Source: Skeletonema tropicum (Eukaryota; Bacillariophyta; Thalassiosirophyceae; Thalassiosirales; Thalassiosiraceae). From it: a DNA stretch of 64,000 bases. The DNA lies in assembly GCA_037178625.1 (NCBI GenBank), contig CM074141.1, positions 1,054,001 through 1,118,000 of the forward strand, given 5' to 3'. Of the stretch, positions 36,599-48,510 are shown one piece after another. The stretch's first letter is position 1. Each line of letters starts with the position of its first letter. The notes under the pieces were generated by a model. It was not told where the DNA came from, did not search any database, and saw nothing but the letters and a program-made list of their open reading frames with translations. The position numbers and the translations under genes were made by a program.

Positions 36599-39285
36599 GC
36601 GTGAAACTTTCCATAGCCTCCCGGAACCCACGCATTTGGAGCTGGCAGTGTTTCTGTAAGTACAGCCCCTTCGCAAACAGAAATTGCTTCATTCATTCGC
36701 TGCTGCGTGATAGCCAATTCAACCTCCATGCCGATGGGCACGAGTAGCTTGAGATGACCCTCTTCAGCAACTTGACGAATAAGGTGTTTCGTATATGTTT
36801 CCCATGAAAGTACCAGTGATGGACCTTTCAGTCCTAATGGCGGCCTAGCTTTTTGCATCCGATGAACTTCGTTTGAAACGGGTGATCGTTTGTATTGCTG
36901 CGGCTGGGATACTGGGTGTATGAGAATAAAAGAAGCGGCGATATCATGATGAGGCTATTGAAGAACAAGGAAAGCGAAGCAAGGCATATATCAACTTACT
37001 GTACCAACCAAAAATTGAGACTGAGGGGTGATTCATTCAAGAACGATGAAATGAGAAAAGATATTAGCAAAAGCGGCGATGAAATTTCGGAACGTACCAT
37101 CCAACAGCCAAATTCCTCGCCGTTTGAGATCTTGTAAGATTTGAACTTTGGCCCTCAGCCTCTCCCCGAGAGATAAACCGCCTCCTTTCAGTACATCTGC
37201 TGCAAATGGGGATGCAAACTCCTTCTTTGTTCTACAGGGAGCAACGTGATCAACACCTCTCGCGATTGCAGCGAAGAGAGTCCAAAACTGCGTCGTTCCC
37301 TTGTTATTCTTGTCCTTCATGCTGGGAGTCAAAGACTCATTTTCACCGTATGCCAAGCAGTATACCAGAGAAATAAAGTCACATGGACCTTCATAAATAT
37401 CTTTCAATAAGGTGCCATTGAATTTTGGGCCGTTGAAAGCTCTGCCTTTCTCGGTATGAGCGTGAGACTCTGCCAAAAGAATAACCTTCACTTTGTCGGG
37501 CCTCCAGTGGTCATAATACGATCTGAGAAAAAGAAGATCTCGAATGAGTAAAACACAAGGTGATGCAATTCAATTCAGTGATAAGAGCAGTACATACCTT
37601 GCCAACTTGACAACATCGAACTCCTCGCAATCACCATCTGGAAGCAAGCTACTGACTGCTGCGTGAGCATGAAAGAGAAGGTCATCGGTAGGATGAAAAT
37701 AAGATGGACATTGTACGTGCTGCAGCGATTTGAAGGGTTCCTTTACGTTGACAGATGAGGATACTACTTTGCAATACGCTGACACAAGTGTATGGAGAGT
37801 TGGAAGAAGTGTTTTTTTACAGTTTGATGGTTTCTTTGTAGGAGAAATTTTGCTTAGAGAAGAAGAATCTCCATCATCACCGATTTTTGCCCATGCAGGT
37901 TGTTTCCATCGTCCAGTAATGTGGCCATTGGGGATCCACTCTGGTACACATGTAGTTGCAAGGTTTCTGTAAGCAAATTTAAGCAAGACAATTGAAACTT
38001 TTCTTCAACAGCAACAGGACTCACCGCCTTTCTTCCTCCGACGACTTTGCGACCTCCATTCTTTTGCAAGAGATAACTGGGAAGGCTTGTTTGAGGCAAG
38101 CAACAGTCTTGGTGGCGGCTCCATCGAGACGTTCCTCACACAAACTTGTCGTTGCCTCATCGCTTTACCTAACGCAGTACCAAACATCCACTGTCTGGCA
38201 ACGATAGGTGTGCGCTTAGCGAGTGCATTATTTCTTCCCTTCATACGCATACGGTAAGCTTGCTCAACAAATTCATTTCTAGGAAATACATTCTGTAAGT
38301 GTAAGTTACATCCTTTCAATTGACAGTGGTCACCAAGTCCATGATGAACACATTTGTTGATACTCTTGATTGGCGTCTGCGAAGTAATGATTGGTGTAGA
38401 ACTTCGTGACGGACTCGCTGAAACCTGAGCTACTCTCAGATCTAGCGGCTTCTCCGGCGTGACTTGTGCGACATGACGAGTTCCTTTGGGAGTTGATGGT
38501 ATCTTCTGCGCTTCAGTAACAGCGCTTTCATCAGTAACATTCTTTGGTTCAGGTTCAGGCGGCTCTTCTTTTAAGCACTCCCTCTCTGGAGATGGTAACG
38601 CACTACTAGCGACGTTTCCACTACTCAAGCTGGCTGACAAGACACAATCAGGCTTAGAATCAGTTTCATCTTGAGGCAGCAAGACATCAGTGATATATTC
38701 ATCAACATTGAAGCACTCTTTACCGACGCCATCATCATTATCCTGCGTAAGGTCAAATACTTCATTTACATCTCCATCTTGATTTCTCTCTTGCATCACG
38801 GCAGGCACACGACTAGGATCAATCTCATAGTTCCTCACTTGACATAACAGTCGATACACCCCAAGCGTATCATTCTGTTTGGTCAACTCATCAATTCTGA
38901 CACGTAGCCTCTGAAACCCCGGTGTCTTGAGATCAATCAGCCGCGGTTTGCACGTCCTTCTTAAAGTCATACCAGTTGGCAATTCAGTGTTCAGTTGTAT
39001 GCGCGGTAAGAGGTATCTCTGGCGGAGTACCTCAAAGTCTTGTTCATCAAATGCAGTTTCAGAAGGTTTATTGTGATCTTGAGAGGACGTGACGCGTTCA
39101 GGCTTGATGGTGGTAGTTGCATCATTATCCTTTGTCGATATTGGCTGTTTGCTTGTGATGCGCCTACGTGCCTTCTTGTTGGAACGTTTCGCGGCTATAT
39201 TCATGTCATCATCTGAGTCTTCGGCCGTCAGGTCAAACACCTTTCCCTCAGCCCTCTTCTTGCTTCGCAAAGGGTAGTTATTCAT
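36550..39285 (-). CDS. Uracil-DNA-glycosylase-like unknown protein with basic N-terminal region; exon link uncertain
   Basis: C-terminal part: exons ending 38025, then 37966-37598, 37522-37098 and 36911-36550, all with consensus GT-AG sites. It contains VKVILLAESHAHTE, SLVYCLAYGEN, GIWLLD and LVPIGMEVELA ... LPAPNAWVPGGY. The order of a strand-E-S-H motif, a late hydrophobic strand and a P-x-P-N-A / GGY end reminds me of the uracil-DNA-glycosylase-like fold; function is not shown. N-terminal part: an open frame 39285-38150 with a bipartite basic motif (KRSNKKARRR), Ser/Thr-rich segments and a Cys/His cluster (HHGLGDHCQLKGCNLH). Just before the 58-bp intron the frame that fits exon 2 (reading EERLDGAATKTVACLKQAF) is not the frame of the N-terminal part, so a further intron or frame change near 38160-38250 is needed. 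Confidence 0.6.
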
Positions 39286-39439
39286 ACTTGCGTAGGATGC
39301 TGCCTGTAATGAAGCTAATAGCTACCATCGCAATGCTGTGATGGGCATATCTCATGCTCATGCGATGTTGCAAAAGATACTGATGACGATTCCCGCATTT
39401 TTTCTGTTCGGTGACAAGTGCACAAGGCGAGCGGTTAGG

Positions 39440-39665
39440 CCTTTGGATATAGGGGGCGTGGGGGGAGCCTCCCGATATTGAGGGTTCTGATTGGTGGCAA
39501 AATCGTCTATAATGGGAGTAAAATGGTCCATATTAGCCAACATTTGGCTAGCTTTAGACGGAAATCACGGGAGTTTCGCTAAATAACCGTCCCCCCCTTC
39601 TCGCCGGGGGAATCTGGGGGGAAATCCCCCCGATAAGGGGTAGACTAGCCCCCTATATCCAAAGG
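39440..39665. mobile_element. MITE-like element, 226 bp, 18-bp perfect terminal inverted repeats
   Basis: CCTTTGGATATAGGGGGC at 39440-39457 is the exact reverse complement of 39648-39665. The interior is rich in G and C runs and can fold further (TGGGGGGAAATCCCCCC near 39615). There is no coding capacity. A clear target-site duplication is not seen (TTAG to the left, TAG to the right is suggestive). It lies between the unknown UDG-like gene and a small membrane-protein gene, 90 bp before the latter's ATG. Confidence 0.65.
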
Positions 39666-39757
39666 TAGATGATGTTTCTCCTTTCCTTGTCGATGGAAAC
39701 AAACATAAGTAGGGATTGCAGCAGCACTGATAGAAGGGACTATTTACATCTAACAAC

Positions 39758-40590
39758 ATGGCAGCACACCGCCAGTCGACAGAGAGCTATTTCAACGCTG
39801 TTGCCGCCATTGCACTTTACGGCTGGTTGACCAACTTGTCTTGGTCAAAATCAGAAGCATATGTGGGAAGCTTCTTGTCAACGATCTTATCCATCTGTTT
39901 CGGGTTCACTTGCTTGCTTCAAATATTTGGATTGATAGCTGAAATCATGGGTATTGAAGCTCAGCAGGCCGGAGGAAATCATAGAATCGCATCGCATCAA
40001 TTCAGAGCACCTCAGCGAACCGTGCCAGCTCGTCCTCAGACTGGAGGTAGACGCAATCAAAGAATCGAAGCTCTTCACACAACTGTATTGGACGCATTCT
40101 ACAAACGACAAAAGGGCGGAGCGATTGTATCCTACGGTGATAATAACGTGATTGCAATTGAATTCGATGGTCCCCTTCCAAATGGAGGTATTTGTGGAGA
40201 GATGGCATACGCCACGCGTACTCGTGGAGCAATTGAGGCAGGAAAAAGGTTTTTGCGCGATGAGACATATCACCACATCAGATGCAATGAAAGTGAATTT
40301 AATAGTCTTCTATCGAAGTACAGCAATCAGGCAAGATGGACTGGCAACACAGATATGATGTCTGGCTTGAAATTGTACCAAGTAAGCATTTCACGATAAA
40401 TCAACACGGATGTTCCTATTATTTGTCAACAAGCAACAACAACATCGCCTTGTTAATGAAGAATCTCCTAGAGTATTCAATACTTTTTGAGTTTAGAATA
40501 ACTTCATTGCTTCTAGCGACTTTTCTTTACATAATTTTCCAGGAAGACATTCAAATACTTAAAAAATGGACCCTACTGCCTTCTTGTTAG
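39758..40590 (+). CDS. Small membrane protein of unknown function
   Basis: Two exons (39758-40381 and 40543-40590, GTAAGC...TTTTCCAG), 223 aa. Two hydrophobic helices near residues 12-30 (FNAVAAIALYGWLT) and 36-62 (VGSFLSTILSICFGFTCLLQ), then a soluble region with a GGAIVSYGDNNVIAIEFDG hairpin, a GGICGEMAYATRTRG segment and a C-terminal helix completed by exon 2. No family recognised. The second exon is short but keeps frame and ends in TAG. Confidence 0.65.
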
Positions 40591-40592
40591 AA

Positions 40593-40711
40593 AGTTTTAC
40601 GGCTCGTCATCATCATCTGAGTCTTCGACCTTCGACCGTCAAGTCAAACACCTTTCTCTTGGCCCTCTTCTTGCTTCGAAATATGTAGTTATTCATACTT
40701 GCGTAGGATTT
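40593..40711 (-). pseudogene. Duplicated fragment of the first exon of the UDG-like gene
   Basis: 40593-40711 matches 39187-39300, the first ~35 codons and start region of the UDG-like gene, in the same orientation (shared cores CATCATCTGAGTCTTCG, GCCCTCTTCTTGCTTCG and AGTTATTCATACTTGCGTAGGA). It carries a small insertion (CGACCTT) that breaks the frame. It lies just upstream of the decayed RING copy and may mark the edge of the rearranged region. Confidence 0.75.
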
Positions 40712-40734
40712 TGTCATTGACTGAAGCTAGTTCG

Positions 40735-41090
40735 CGTAGGTGATGTTGCTTCATTTGAACAACACGTGAAAAAAGCCCTGAAGAGAATCGAGAAGGAAAA
40801 GTAACGCCTTGAACAAGAGAAACTGTGGTCGCCGATCCAAGAATCGCAAGCATACGAGCGACAAGCGAAAATTTTCCAAGAACGAATGGAGAAGGGAAAA
40901 ACAACAACTTGAAGGAGAGAAACAGTGCGTGATTTGTATGGAGAGCCCAAAGGAAGTAGTTTTGATGCCATGTCGTCATTTATGTGTCTGTAACGATTAT
41001 GGACACCGTGCAGAGCTTGAACGCTGTCCACTGTGCCAAGAAATATCTTTGAGCGAATCAGTGTCTTTTCGTAGTCCAATAGCTTATTAG
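40735..41090 (+). pseudogene. Decayed RING-finger (IAP-type) copy
   Basis: Homologous to the minus-strand RING gene at 52536-52778. It keeps CVICMESPKEVVLMPCRHL but has lost one zinc-ligand cysteine (CNDY instead of CNDC), carries an extra G at about 40895 (triplet GGA in frame, where the other copy has GAA), lost two bases after CPLCQE so that the tail differs, and has an in-frame TAA in the coiled region upstream (after KRIEKEK). At least four lesions, so a pseudogene. Confidence 0.8.
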
Positions 41091-42430
41091 ATTTATTTTA
41101 TAGCTTCGAAAGAGGTATAGCAGCAGACTCAGTGTGAGTCCTTATTCCGTCTGTGATACTATTGACTATTGACAGGTTTTCCTTTGAACGAAATCTCATA
41201 TATAACAGTCATAAGAGGGAATTCCTGCAGTAAATTGCGAGCCTCGAGTAGAGTGTAAACTTCTTGTGCCGCCAAAGTACCTTGTAGCTTTTGTCCATTC
41301 AACAGTTCACTTTCAATTGCACTCCAAAGTTTGATGCAGCTTTCAGAGTCCAAGTATGTCGAGTCAACTCCACGCCGCTTGGCAAATTCGTTGGCACATT
41401 TCCTATTTCTACCTCCATAGCAAGTAGTAATGAGATCTGCAACACCACAACTCTCCATAAATGTACCCTTTTCTACTCCCTCAAAGAACATAGTACAAAA
41501 TTTCGTCATCTCCACAAGCCCAATACGCAAAAGAGCCGCTTTCGTATTCCCACCCAAACTCAATCCATCCACAAAGCCCGCTCCCAATGCAATAATATTC
41601 TTGAGTGCACCACATGCCTCCGCCCCCGCGACATCACTTATCCATGATACACGAAAAAAATGTTCCTCATGAAATATTTGTCGAATCCGTTCATTCTCAC
41701 TATCACTTCCAAAGTCACATGCCAATGTCGATTCACATGTTCGTTGTCTTGCTACCTCATCGGCCACATTGGCTCCCATTAATACACCACATCGAAATTG
41801 GTTTTCCCCCATTGCTTTCTCGATTGACTTGGAAATTAGCACTGGTACTTTGGTATCTGCATCAAAAGTCCAATCCCTTGATTAAACTAATACCATGACA
41901 CCGAGCTGGATTGACATGTGCACGAATTGTCGGGAGTAACTTTGGTAGGAATTGATGTGGTAATACAAATATCAACACGGTGGCACCTCGAACAGCCTCT
42001 TGTAGATTGGGTATGGCTCGAACATTCGTTGGGAGTTTGATTCCAGGTAGGTACTTGATGTTTTCATGTTGTTCATTGATTACATTGCTTAGTTCGACAG
42101 TAGTTGGTTTGTTGCTGTTGTTGTTTTGGGTGTTGGTTATTATTTGTACGTCTTCTTCGAATACCCACATGCGCACTTCATCGTGGCAGAAGGGGAGACG
42201 GTGTGCATTCCTCCCTACGACGGTGGCTATTGCTGACCCCCAGTTGCCTGATCCGATGATGCAGATTTGTTCTTTCTCCATGATGGTTGTTGTTGGTGTT
42301 GGTGTTGTTGCTTTTTGGTGAGATGAATCGTCAAGAGATGACGGCTGATAATTGTAGGTTGCTGATGATGCTGCCGTGGACGTGCGTTCCAAGCTCGAAG
42401 AGTGGCGAAGAGAGAGCAACAACAGCAGCA
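40875..42430. repeat. Left arm of inverted GPDH+RING duplication
   Basis: Contains the RING and GPDH copies in the opposite orientation to 51250-52745. The two arms are head to head (GPDH promoters facing each other), with the retroelement nest between them. Without the retroelements, left flank 42906 joins right flank 50864, so the original palindrome spacer was under about 900 bp. Confidence 0.85.
41159..42281 (-). pseudogene. Decayed glycerol-3-phosphate dehydrogenase copy
   Basis: Mirror copy of the intact gene at 51352-52512. From the ATG at 42281 it reads the same NAD-binding start (IIGSGNWGSAIATVVG) and most of the protein at high identity. An extra T near 41863 shifts the frame after the LIKGLDF strand, and a 7-bp duplication near 41160-41175 truncates the C-terminus. 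One in-frame codon insertion (MGENQF versus MGNQF) is also present. Upstream of its ATG the open frame continues, but sequence identity with the other copy ends near 42430. Probably inactive; the other copy is intact. Confidence 0.8.
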
Positions 42431-42911
42431 GGAATCTTTCATGTTGATAAAACGGAATTGGCAAGACGTCCCAGGCAGAAATGTTAAGCTCTCGTGCGTC
42501 AATGAGCTTACGTAAAATGGATGGATTTCGTGCGGTTGGGTTGAACGCGCCACTGTAATCGTTGTGTTGTAGTATTCGTTCAGGTAATGATGGATCAAGC
42601 CTCCAGGGTAGAATTTGTGCAGATTTTGATGCTGTCGTGGAATATAGCGCCACTCGCATCGATGATACAACTTTATGGGCAAGTAGTTTTGTATGAGAAC
42701 AGGATTGTAAAGAAGAAGCCCTCCTTCCAAGTTGTTTTCTCAGTTGGTGTAGCAACATCGTTGTGGGTCGAAGTGCACAATCTTTCTCCTTCGAACACGG
42801 CAGGACGCTTGGGCAGATAATGGTACTGTTCTTGTGGCGCAGCTTGGTTGATGCTCACGCTCGCAAGCAATCTATCAGAAGTTCAAAAAAAGATCGAGGT
42901 GTCAACTGTTA

Positions 42912-43084
42912 CGATTCGTTTCTCACTCTACGTTAATGATTACGTAATATACAGACTAATCAGTACTACTGCGATAACATCAACTAATAATATAATTACA
43001 TGGTAAGGATACATAACAAGGATAAAGATGGTGAGAAGTGAGTGATCGTCTAAGGGAATGAGACGTTCCGTGCTACACGAAACG
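42912..43084 (-). repeat. LTR (3' LTR in element orientation)
   Basis: 173 bp, appears identical to 49277-49449 over its whole length. Ends CGATTCG and CGAAACG form a near-perfect short inverted repeat. Confidence 0.9.
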
Positions 43085-43089
43085 CTCCC

Positions 43090-43736
43090 CGTGAATTGTA
43101 AGCTTACGCTTGCGATTCATAAAGCTAAGTCTCATTTCATTGGAAATCTTCTCATCCATTATCGTGCACTGATTTGGGTAATATATGAAGTCGTTGAAGA
43201 AAGTTGGATCCTCTTGTATGAAGGTAATTTCTTCTTGAGTGTGTCCGAGTAGTTGACTCGTTGACTCCGTCCAGGAGGTATTATCGACATTGTAAAATTC
43301 TCGTTGCGGTATACTCCCCCTTGATGATAATGTGTCGGCTCCAAGGTTTGTAGATTCAACCGTACTCTGCTTCTTGTGAATTGAACGATAAGATTCTGAT
43401 CCTCGCCTTCTCTCCCAACAGAACAGGTATTTCCGCTGGGTCTTCCTCAATCGTCTCCCGTAAAAATCCTTCCAATCTGTGCTATGTTTTGGGGCTTCTT
43501 CGACATGCATTATAGACGTAGCAAGTCTCCTGTCTGGATACCTGTCCAGGTAACGTATAATTCCGTAAATAGCTTTCGAGGTGTCCAAGACGAAGTGCGG
43601 TCATGTATTGTGTCATGATGACGACATCAATCTGAATATAAATGCGTCCAAATCCAATCGATCGAAGCATTCCCATGATCTGTTGATATCTAGTTGGACA
43701 CTGTTTTAACTTATCCCCGTTGGCCGCTGGGTGCAT
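43090..43736 (-). pseudogene. Ty1/copia pol remnant (reverse transcriptase end and RNase H start)
   Basis: Two minus-strand frames join across a frame break near 43590. The upstream frame (43736-43482) reads RYQQIMGMLRSIGFGRIYIQ ... LRLGHLES, matching the copia RT-end pattern 'YQ-x-LIG-x-L-x-W ... GR-x-D-I ... P-R-x-GHLE'. The downstream frame (43588-43073) continues with IIRYLDRYPDRRL, then DWKDFYG, and IHKKQSTVESTNLGAD, which resembles the RNase H 'SKKQ-x-TVE-x-S-x-x-G-x-E' segment. Catalytic residues are largely missing and there is a deletion between the two parts, so it is inactive. Confidence 0.75.
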
Positions 43737-45757
43737 TCAGCCCAATATGATGACCGGTATTAATGTATGCTTGGATTCCCTCGGCACCAAATCTGGCAAC
43801 ATGTTTTGATCATGCTTGCGGTCAAAATGATCCCTATATACCGGCTGGATCAATCTTCACCAGCCTCTACGGTCTCCCCGTAAACGTAAATACCTTTCAA
43901 TGTACGTCCTTTCAATGTAACCCCTCAGATGCATCGCGGTCCTGTATGCCCGAGTGTCACGAGATGCTTTGATCAAAATTGATCGTCGTACAGAAATGAG
44001 TTGCTGGTATCTTTACCTCTTTCACCGCTTTAGTCCGGTGACTAGTTCTAGCGTTCTGGATACTTAATTGATTGAGTTCTCTCTCCTCCTTCTCATTCAT
44101 CGTGTTGTCTCAGAGGCTCTTGCCATGTCCTTCTTCCTGCCCGAGGTCGTTTATTATTCTCTCAGAGCTTAATCATCACCTCGTTCGGGTTCTTGGTTCT
44201 TGGTAGGATGTCGTTTACGTTGACCGATATTATCTCATAATGGATGATGGATTGTGTCCCTAATCGCGTGTCTTGAGAGTGACTCTTCATCCTGTATACA
44301 CCTTTGGCAAGCATAGTTCTGTACGTTGTAAATCATGTTACGCATAGTGGCAAATCTTCACTTCATTCCCTTTATCTTCACTATCTCAAGTGATTCTAAC
44401 TTCGAGCCACGTTCTCACTTAAATTCAAGCGTGCGTTGCCCATACAAAAATTCGTGGCCGGTACGTCTAATGGCAGTTTTGTACATGAGGTAAGCATTGT
44501 CCCGTGGGTGACAGATCTGGGTCTGTACCTGTGCCGTTTTGCCCAAACTTTGATGCGTTTGGCTGTTCAAGGAGTCGTTTCCTCGCAACCTCTTCTATGT
44601 TCCGATATGTGTCGCCTGTATTGCTTGTGTAACATGTGGGATGTCGTGTTTCCAGAGTCAGCATGTGACTTCCTTGGTATGTTGGTGTTGGCTCTCCTGC
44701 TATTGCCTCATCACCTCTCGCATATCTCTACATCTTTAAGTCGGCCTCTTGTTGTCGTGGTTATATCGCCTCGTTTAAGTCGGTCTCTTGTTTTCGTGGT
44801 TATATCGCCTCGTTCAAGTCGTTTAAATTTGTGCATCAAATTGTCCAGTGCGTCTCTAGTTCAACTCGCATTAGCCTGGCCTATATCTCGTGTTTCAGCA
44901 TCACGAGCGAGAGGTATATCACTCATATTCTCCTCGTATGCCGAGTCTTTTGTTGGTCGAGTTGGTGATTGGTCGCATCAGTCTCTTGAAGTCTGTGGTG
45001 GCTTTACTTCATCTACCACAATTGACATCTAACCGTCCGAGATAACCTATCGATGGCACCCCGTACTCTGTCAGACCTTCTCCCTTCTCTTGCCGTTTGA
45101 GATTGGTCTCACCTGATATATTCCAAATCATTTGCAGCTCCATTATCGTTTGATAATATGAATTTGTGATCCCTAGTCTGAGTGTCCTACTACAAGTAGG
45201 TCGATGCGAGCCTAGTTGTTGTTGTCGTCTCATACTAAGAAGGCTTGTTGTCGATGCATCTAGAATCGTCTCCAAATGTATTAGGGCGCTCCCGCAGTGC
45301 TTGTCATGCAATTGCTCTCAAGTATTGTCAGCAGTCACCTCAACTGCGGGTCCTACGCGTGGTCTTAACGTCCTAGTTTCATGGAACTCACTGACAATAA
45401 CCACTAAGCTATCGAGTCGGCTTGTCGGAAATGTTTTGCTCTGCTCTGCTAACGCAATTATGCCCATGTAAGTTATCACGGTGTTCACACCATAGTTATC
45501 ATGATACAAGTTCAACTTGATGCTATATAGCCGCTCTGTGGGTCATCCAATCTTTCTCATGTTGCTTCCATTCGACCCGACCAAGGCCCAAGGCGTTCTT
45601 CAATATCATTTCTTCATTTGCGCTCTTCCGCCGATATCTTGGTCTGTACTACCTCGTTGATTTCCTCTGCCACTGTGTCGGGTGATAAGACGTGCATCAC
45701 GTTCTTCCTAGCTTGACATCTGGCGTTTAATCCACATTCATCAATCTGCCTCGTCTA

Positions 45758-45861
45758 TGCCATCTCTTTTATCTGACTCTTCTTCTCTGTCTCTTTTATC
45801 TGCCTCTTCTTCTCTGTCTCGTTTATCTGCCTCTTCTTCTCTGTCTCGTTTATCTGCCTCT
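45758..45861. repeat. Short tandem repeat, ~30 bp x about 3.5
   Basis: TCTTCTTCTCTGTCTC plus TTTTATCTGCC-type units repeated in the interior of the large LTR element. Pyrimidine-rich on the plus strand. Confidence 0.8.
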
Positions 45862-46147
45862 TCTGTGCCGTCTTGGGAATGTCAAGTATAAATATTCTCC
45901 CCTGCTTGACATTCAATTATTGGTCTACACGAGGTATTGCTGCCCCTTCTTGATCCTATCGAGTGTCTCCCGGTCTTGGATGTCGACCCGTCTCCAGTTC
46001 AGTGCGCATTGTTTTCACCATGTTGTTCAATCGTCCTTCACTCTGGACTCCTCATTGGTAAGATGCTATGGAGTATTTCGTTATGCCTTGGTAGTCATGG
46101 CTCGTACATTTGTTCGTCCCTTATTCTCGTACATTTGTTTGTCCCTT

Positions 46148-46272
46148 GTCCGCAGGGCGTTTCTCCACCAATCTATTCTCTTCAGCTTTGTTTCTCCTTT
46201 GCCGCAGGGCGTTTCTCCACCAATCTATTCTCTTCAGCTTTGTTTCTCCTTTGCCGCAGGGCGTTTCTCCAT
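46148..46272. repeat. Tandem repeat, 52 bp x about 2.4
   Basis: Unit beginning CGCAGGGCGTTTCTCCACCA and continuing through TCTTCAGCTTTGTTTCTCC; two near-identical copies plus a partial third. Lies inside the large LTR element. Confidence 0.85.
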
Positions 46273-48510
46273 CAATTCGGATTAGATTATCATCCGCTCA
46301 TCATGATGGATAGTAACGTCCTTGTCTGCGGTCCGTTCTTCAAACTACCTCCTCGGCTCATCATGATGGATAATAACGTCCGCGGTCGTGTTGTTCTGGC
46401 TATATCCAATTTCTTGTCTTTTACACCTTGTCATAGACTACAGCTTGTATTCGCGCCCGCTGTTATCAAAGCGATACAGCTCGTACTATATATTGGCTAC
46501 GCTTATACTGAGGGATCTTTTGCCAAGATGAGGTCTTCCTATTTCTTGACATCTCAACCACATCAAGCCTGCGATTCAAAATAAGAATGTTTGTCGATTG
46601 TTAATATTTGTGTTCGCTTCCGATTCACTTTGAATGCCCGTGCACCATTACACGCATCTAATATTTGCTCCGTCATAGAGTTCCGGAGTAACCAACTCTG
46701 TTGCTACGATCTTCTGTACGCCGATCCCAAGGTATATTGTATGTACAACATCATGGAATTTGTCTTTGTCCCTGTCTCATCACATGGCATGAAGCTACTC
46801 CCTATCAAGTACTTGTTGACAAGCCGTTTCTTGTCATGATCGAGTTGCCACCTATTCCTTATTTTTACAGCAAGTGCTGTCCATTTCTCTCTTTCTCTCC
46901 CTCTCCCTTCCTGGAGGAAGAGTTGTTAGATGAAACACTCTGTGCCATTCTCTCCCCATCTTTCTCGCAACATCATGGAGCTCTGTCTGCGGGTGTGCTG
47001 TACTCAATTTAGGGGATGCCATTCACTGATCTGGTTTGACCGGAGATAAAGGGATGCTCACACGAATTGTGCCAAAGTACTTGCACATACATATCATCAG
47101 AGTAACTATCACGCCGGTCGGCTCAAAATGCCATAACCTTAAATGTCATAGCTTTGCTGTAACTGTAAGCGTTCAAGCATTCATCTTGTGTTTCAGTTTC
47201 ACATTGCTTATATTCATGTCTTGAGATCAACCTCTTCCCGGCTTCCATTTGTAATCGACTTCTCATGCAGAGCAGTCCCGAATACTATTCTCACATTTAT
47301 GCCCTCAAAAGGATTTTTATTCATACTTGTCGTGGTTAACGTTTGATCTCATTCTCAAGCAGGGATGCTTGTATTTCTGATAGTATCTTGTCTCCGATTC
47401 CATGTCAGATCTCTCCATGAGGTTTTGGATAGTGTACTTGGCATCCGTGACGTGCAACCTATTATATTACCAGCCCGCGTTCATTACCGTGAGCACTCTC
47501 GTTCTGGCCCGATAAGTGAGATCTCTATGATCTCTCAGAGTTTATGTGCATCTGTTGGTTAACCGCTGTTCTTGCTATTCATCTGTCTCTTAGTCCTGCT
47601 CAGTTTTCTTCGGTATTCTACTCCTCGTATACGGCAGTTGTCCTCTATCGGACTGTCTTCCTGTATATCAAAGGCTTCACGTTGATTATCGTGTTCGACA
47701 TCTCTCCTCTAGAGTATCTCCCCTCAGCTTTCGTCCGAGGTGCGGCCACTCTAATCTAACTAATATGACATAGTTAACAGTGACCCTATCTTCTGGGTGC
47801 ACATTAGTTTTCATCTACTGCTCTGGCCTTTTCAGCTCTCTTGTCGTCTCTCGTACAAAATATTTCTATCTCTCTTCATGACCAATCACAATCCCTATTC
47901 TTTTTCATTCCCGACCGATCATGTTCCCTATTCTTTTCCGCTTACCAACATTACATGCACTCCGGCCGTCTCACTTTACGCCAGGCACTCCGGCCATCTT
48001 TCCTCCGTCAGGCACTTCGACCATGACTATTACTATTTATGCTCTCGTTCAGGTGTTTGCCTCACTTACTCGATCTATTTCATTCTTTCCTATTCTAGGC
48101 TCCGCTGGCCCCACCTCCTGGTGGTATTTCTCTTTCTTCTCCAACGACGCGGTGGCGCTTTGCCATTTACGTTTACTTTTCCTCTATCTCTCCAAGAATG
48201 CGGCGGAATTTTGCCATTGACTGTTACATCGTTAATATTCTCTGTTATCCCTATTCCATTCGTGATCCTGCTGGCTCCTTGCAGCGATATTCTTTAATAT
48301 TCCCTATCTGCTGGCTCCTTGCAGCAATTTCTCGTGTTACCACTGGCTCCTTGCAGCAATTACCGTCGCCCTTGGCTCCTTGCAGGGTCTATACTGGCTC
48401 CTTGCAGTATTTCTGTTCTTCCGATCACCCCTCCTGGGTGATTATCCGTATGTTTCCGTTTCCACACCCCGCCTGGGTGATATATGGGTTTCCTTGTTTC
48501 CACACCGCAG

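Noticed and set aside
38005..38007. In-frame TGA between two open frames of the UDG-like gene, possible selenocysteine codon
   Set aside because: A 58-bp intron with consensus GTGAGT and TTGCTTACAG sites spans this point, and an alternative frame before it (EERLDGAATKTVACLK) joins exon 2 in phase. The TGA then lies in intron.
42227..42730. 167-codon minus-strand ORF overlapping the decayed GPDH start
   Set aside because: Out of frame with GPDH and composed of His/Gln/Ser runs from CAA/CAC repeats; a shadow frame.
45937..46584. 215-codon plus-strand ORF and neighbouring ORFs inside the large LTR element
   Set aside because: They follow C/T-rich tandem repeats on the non-coding strand of the element and contain no recognisable domain.
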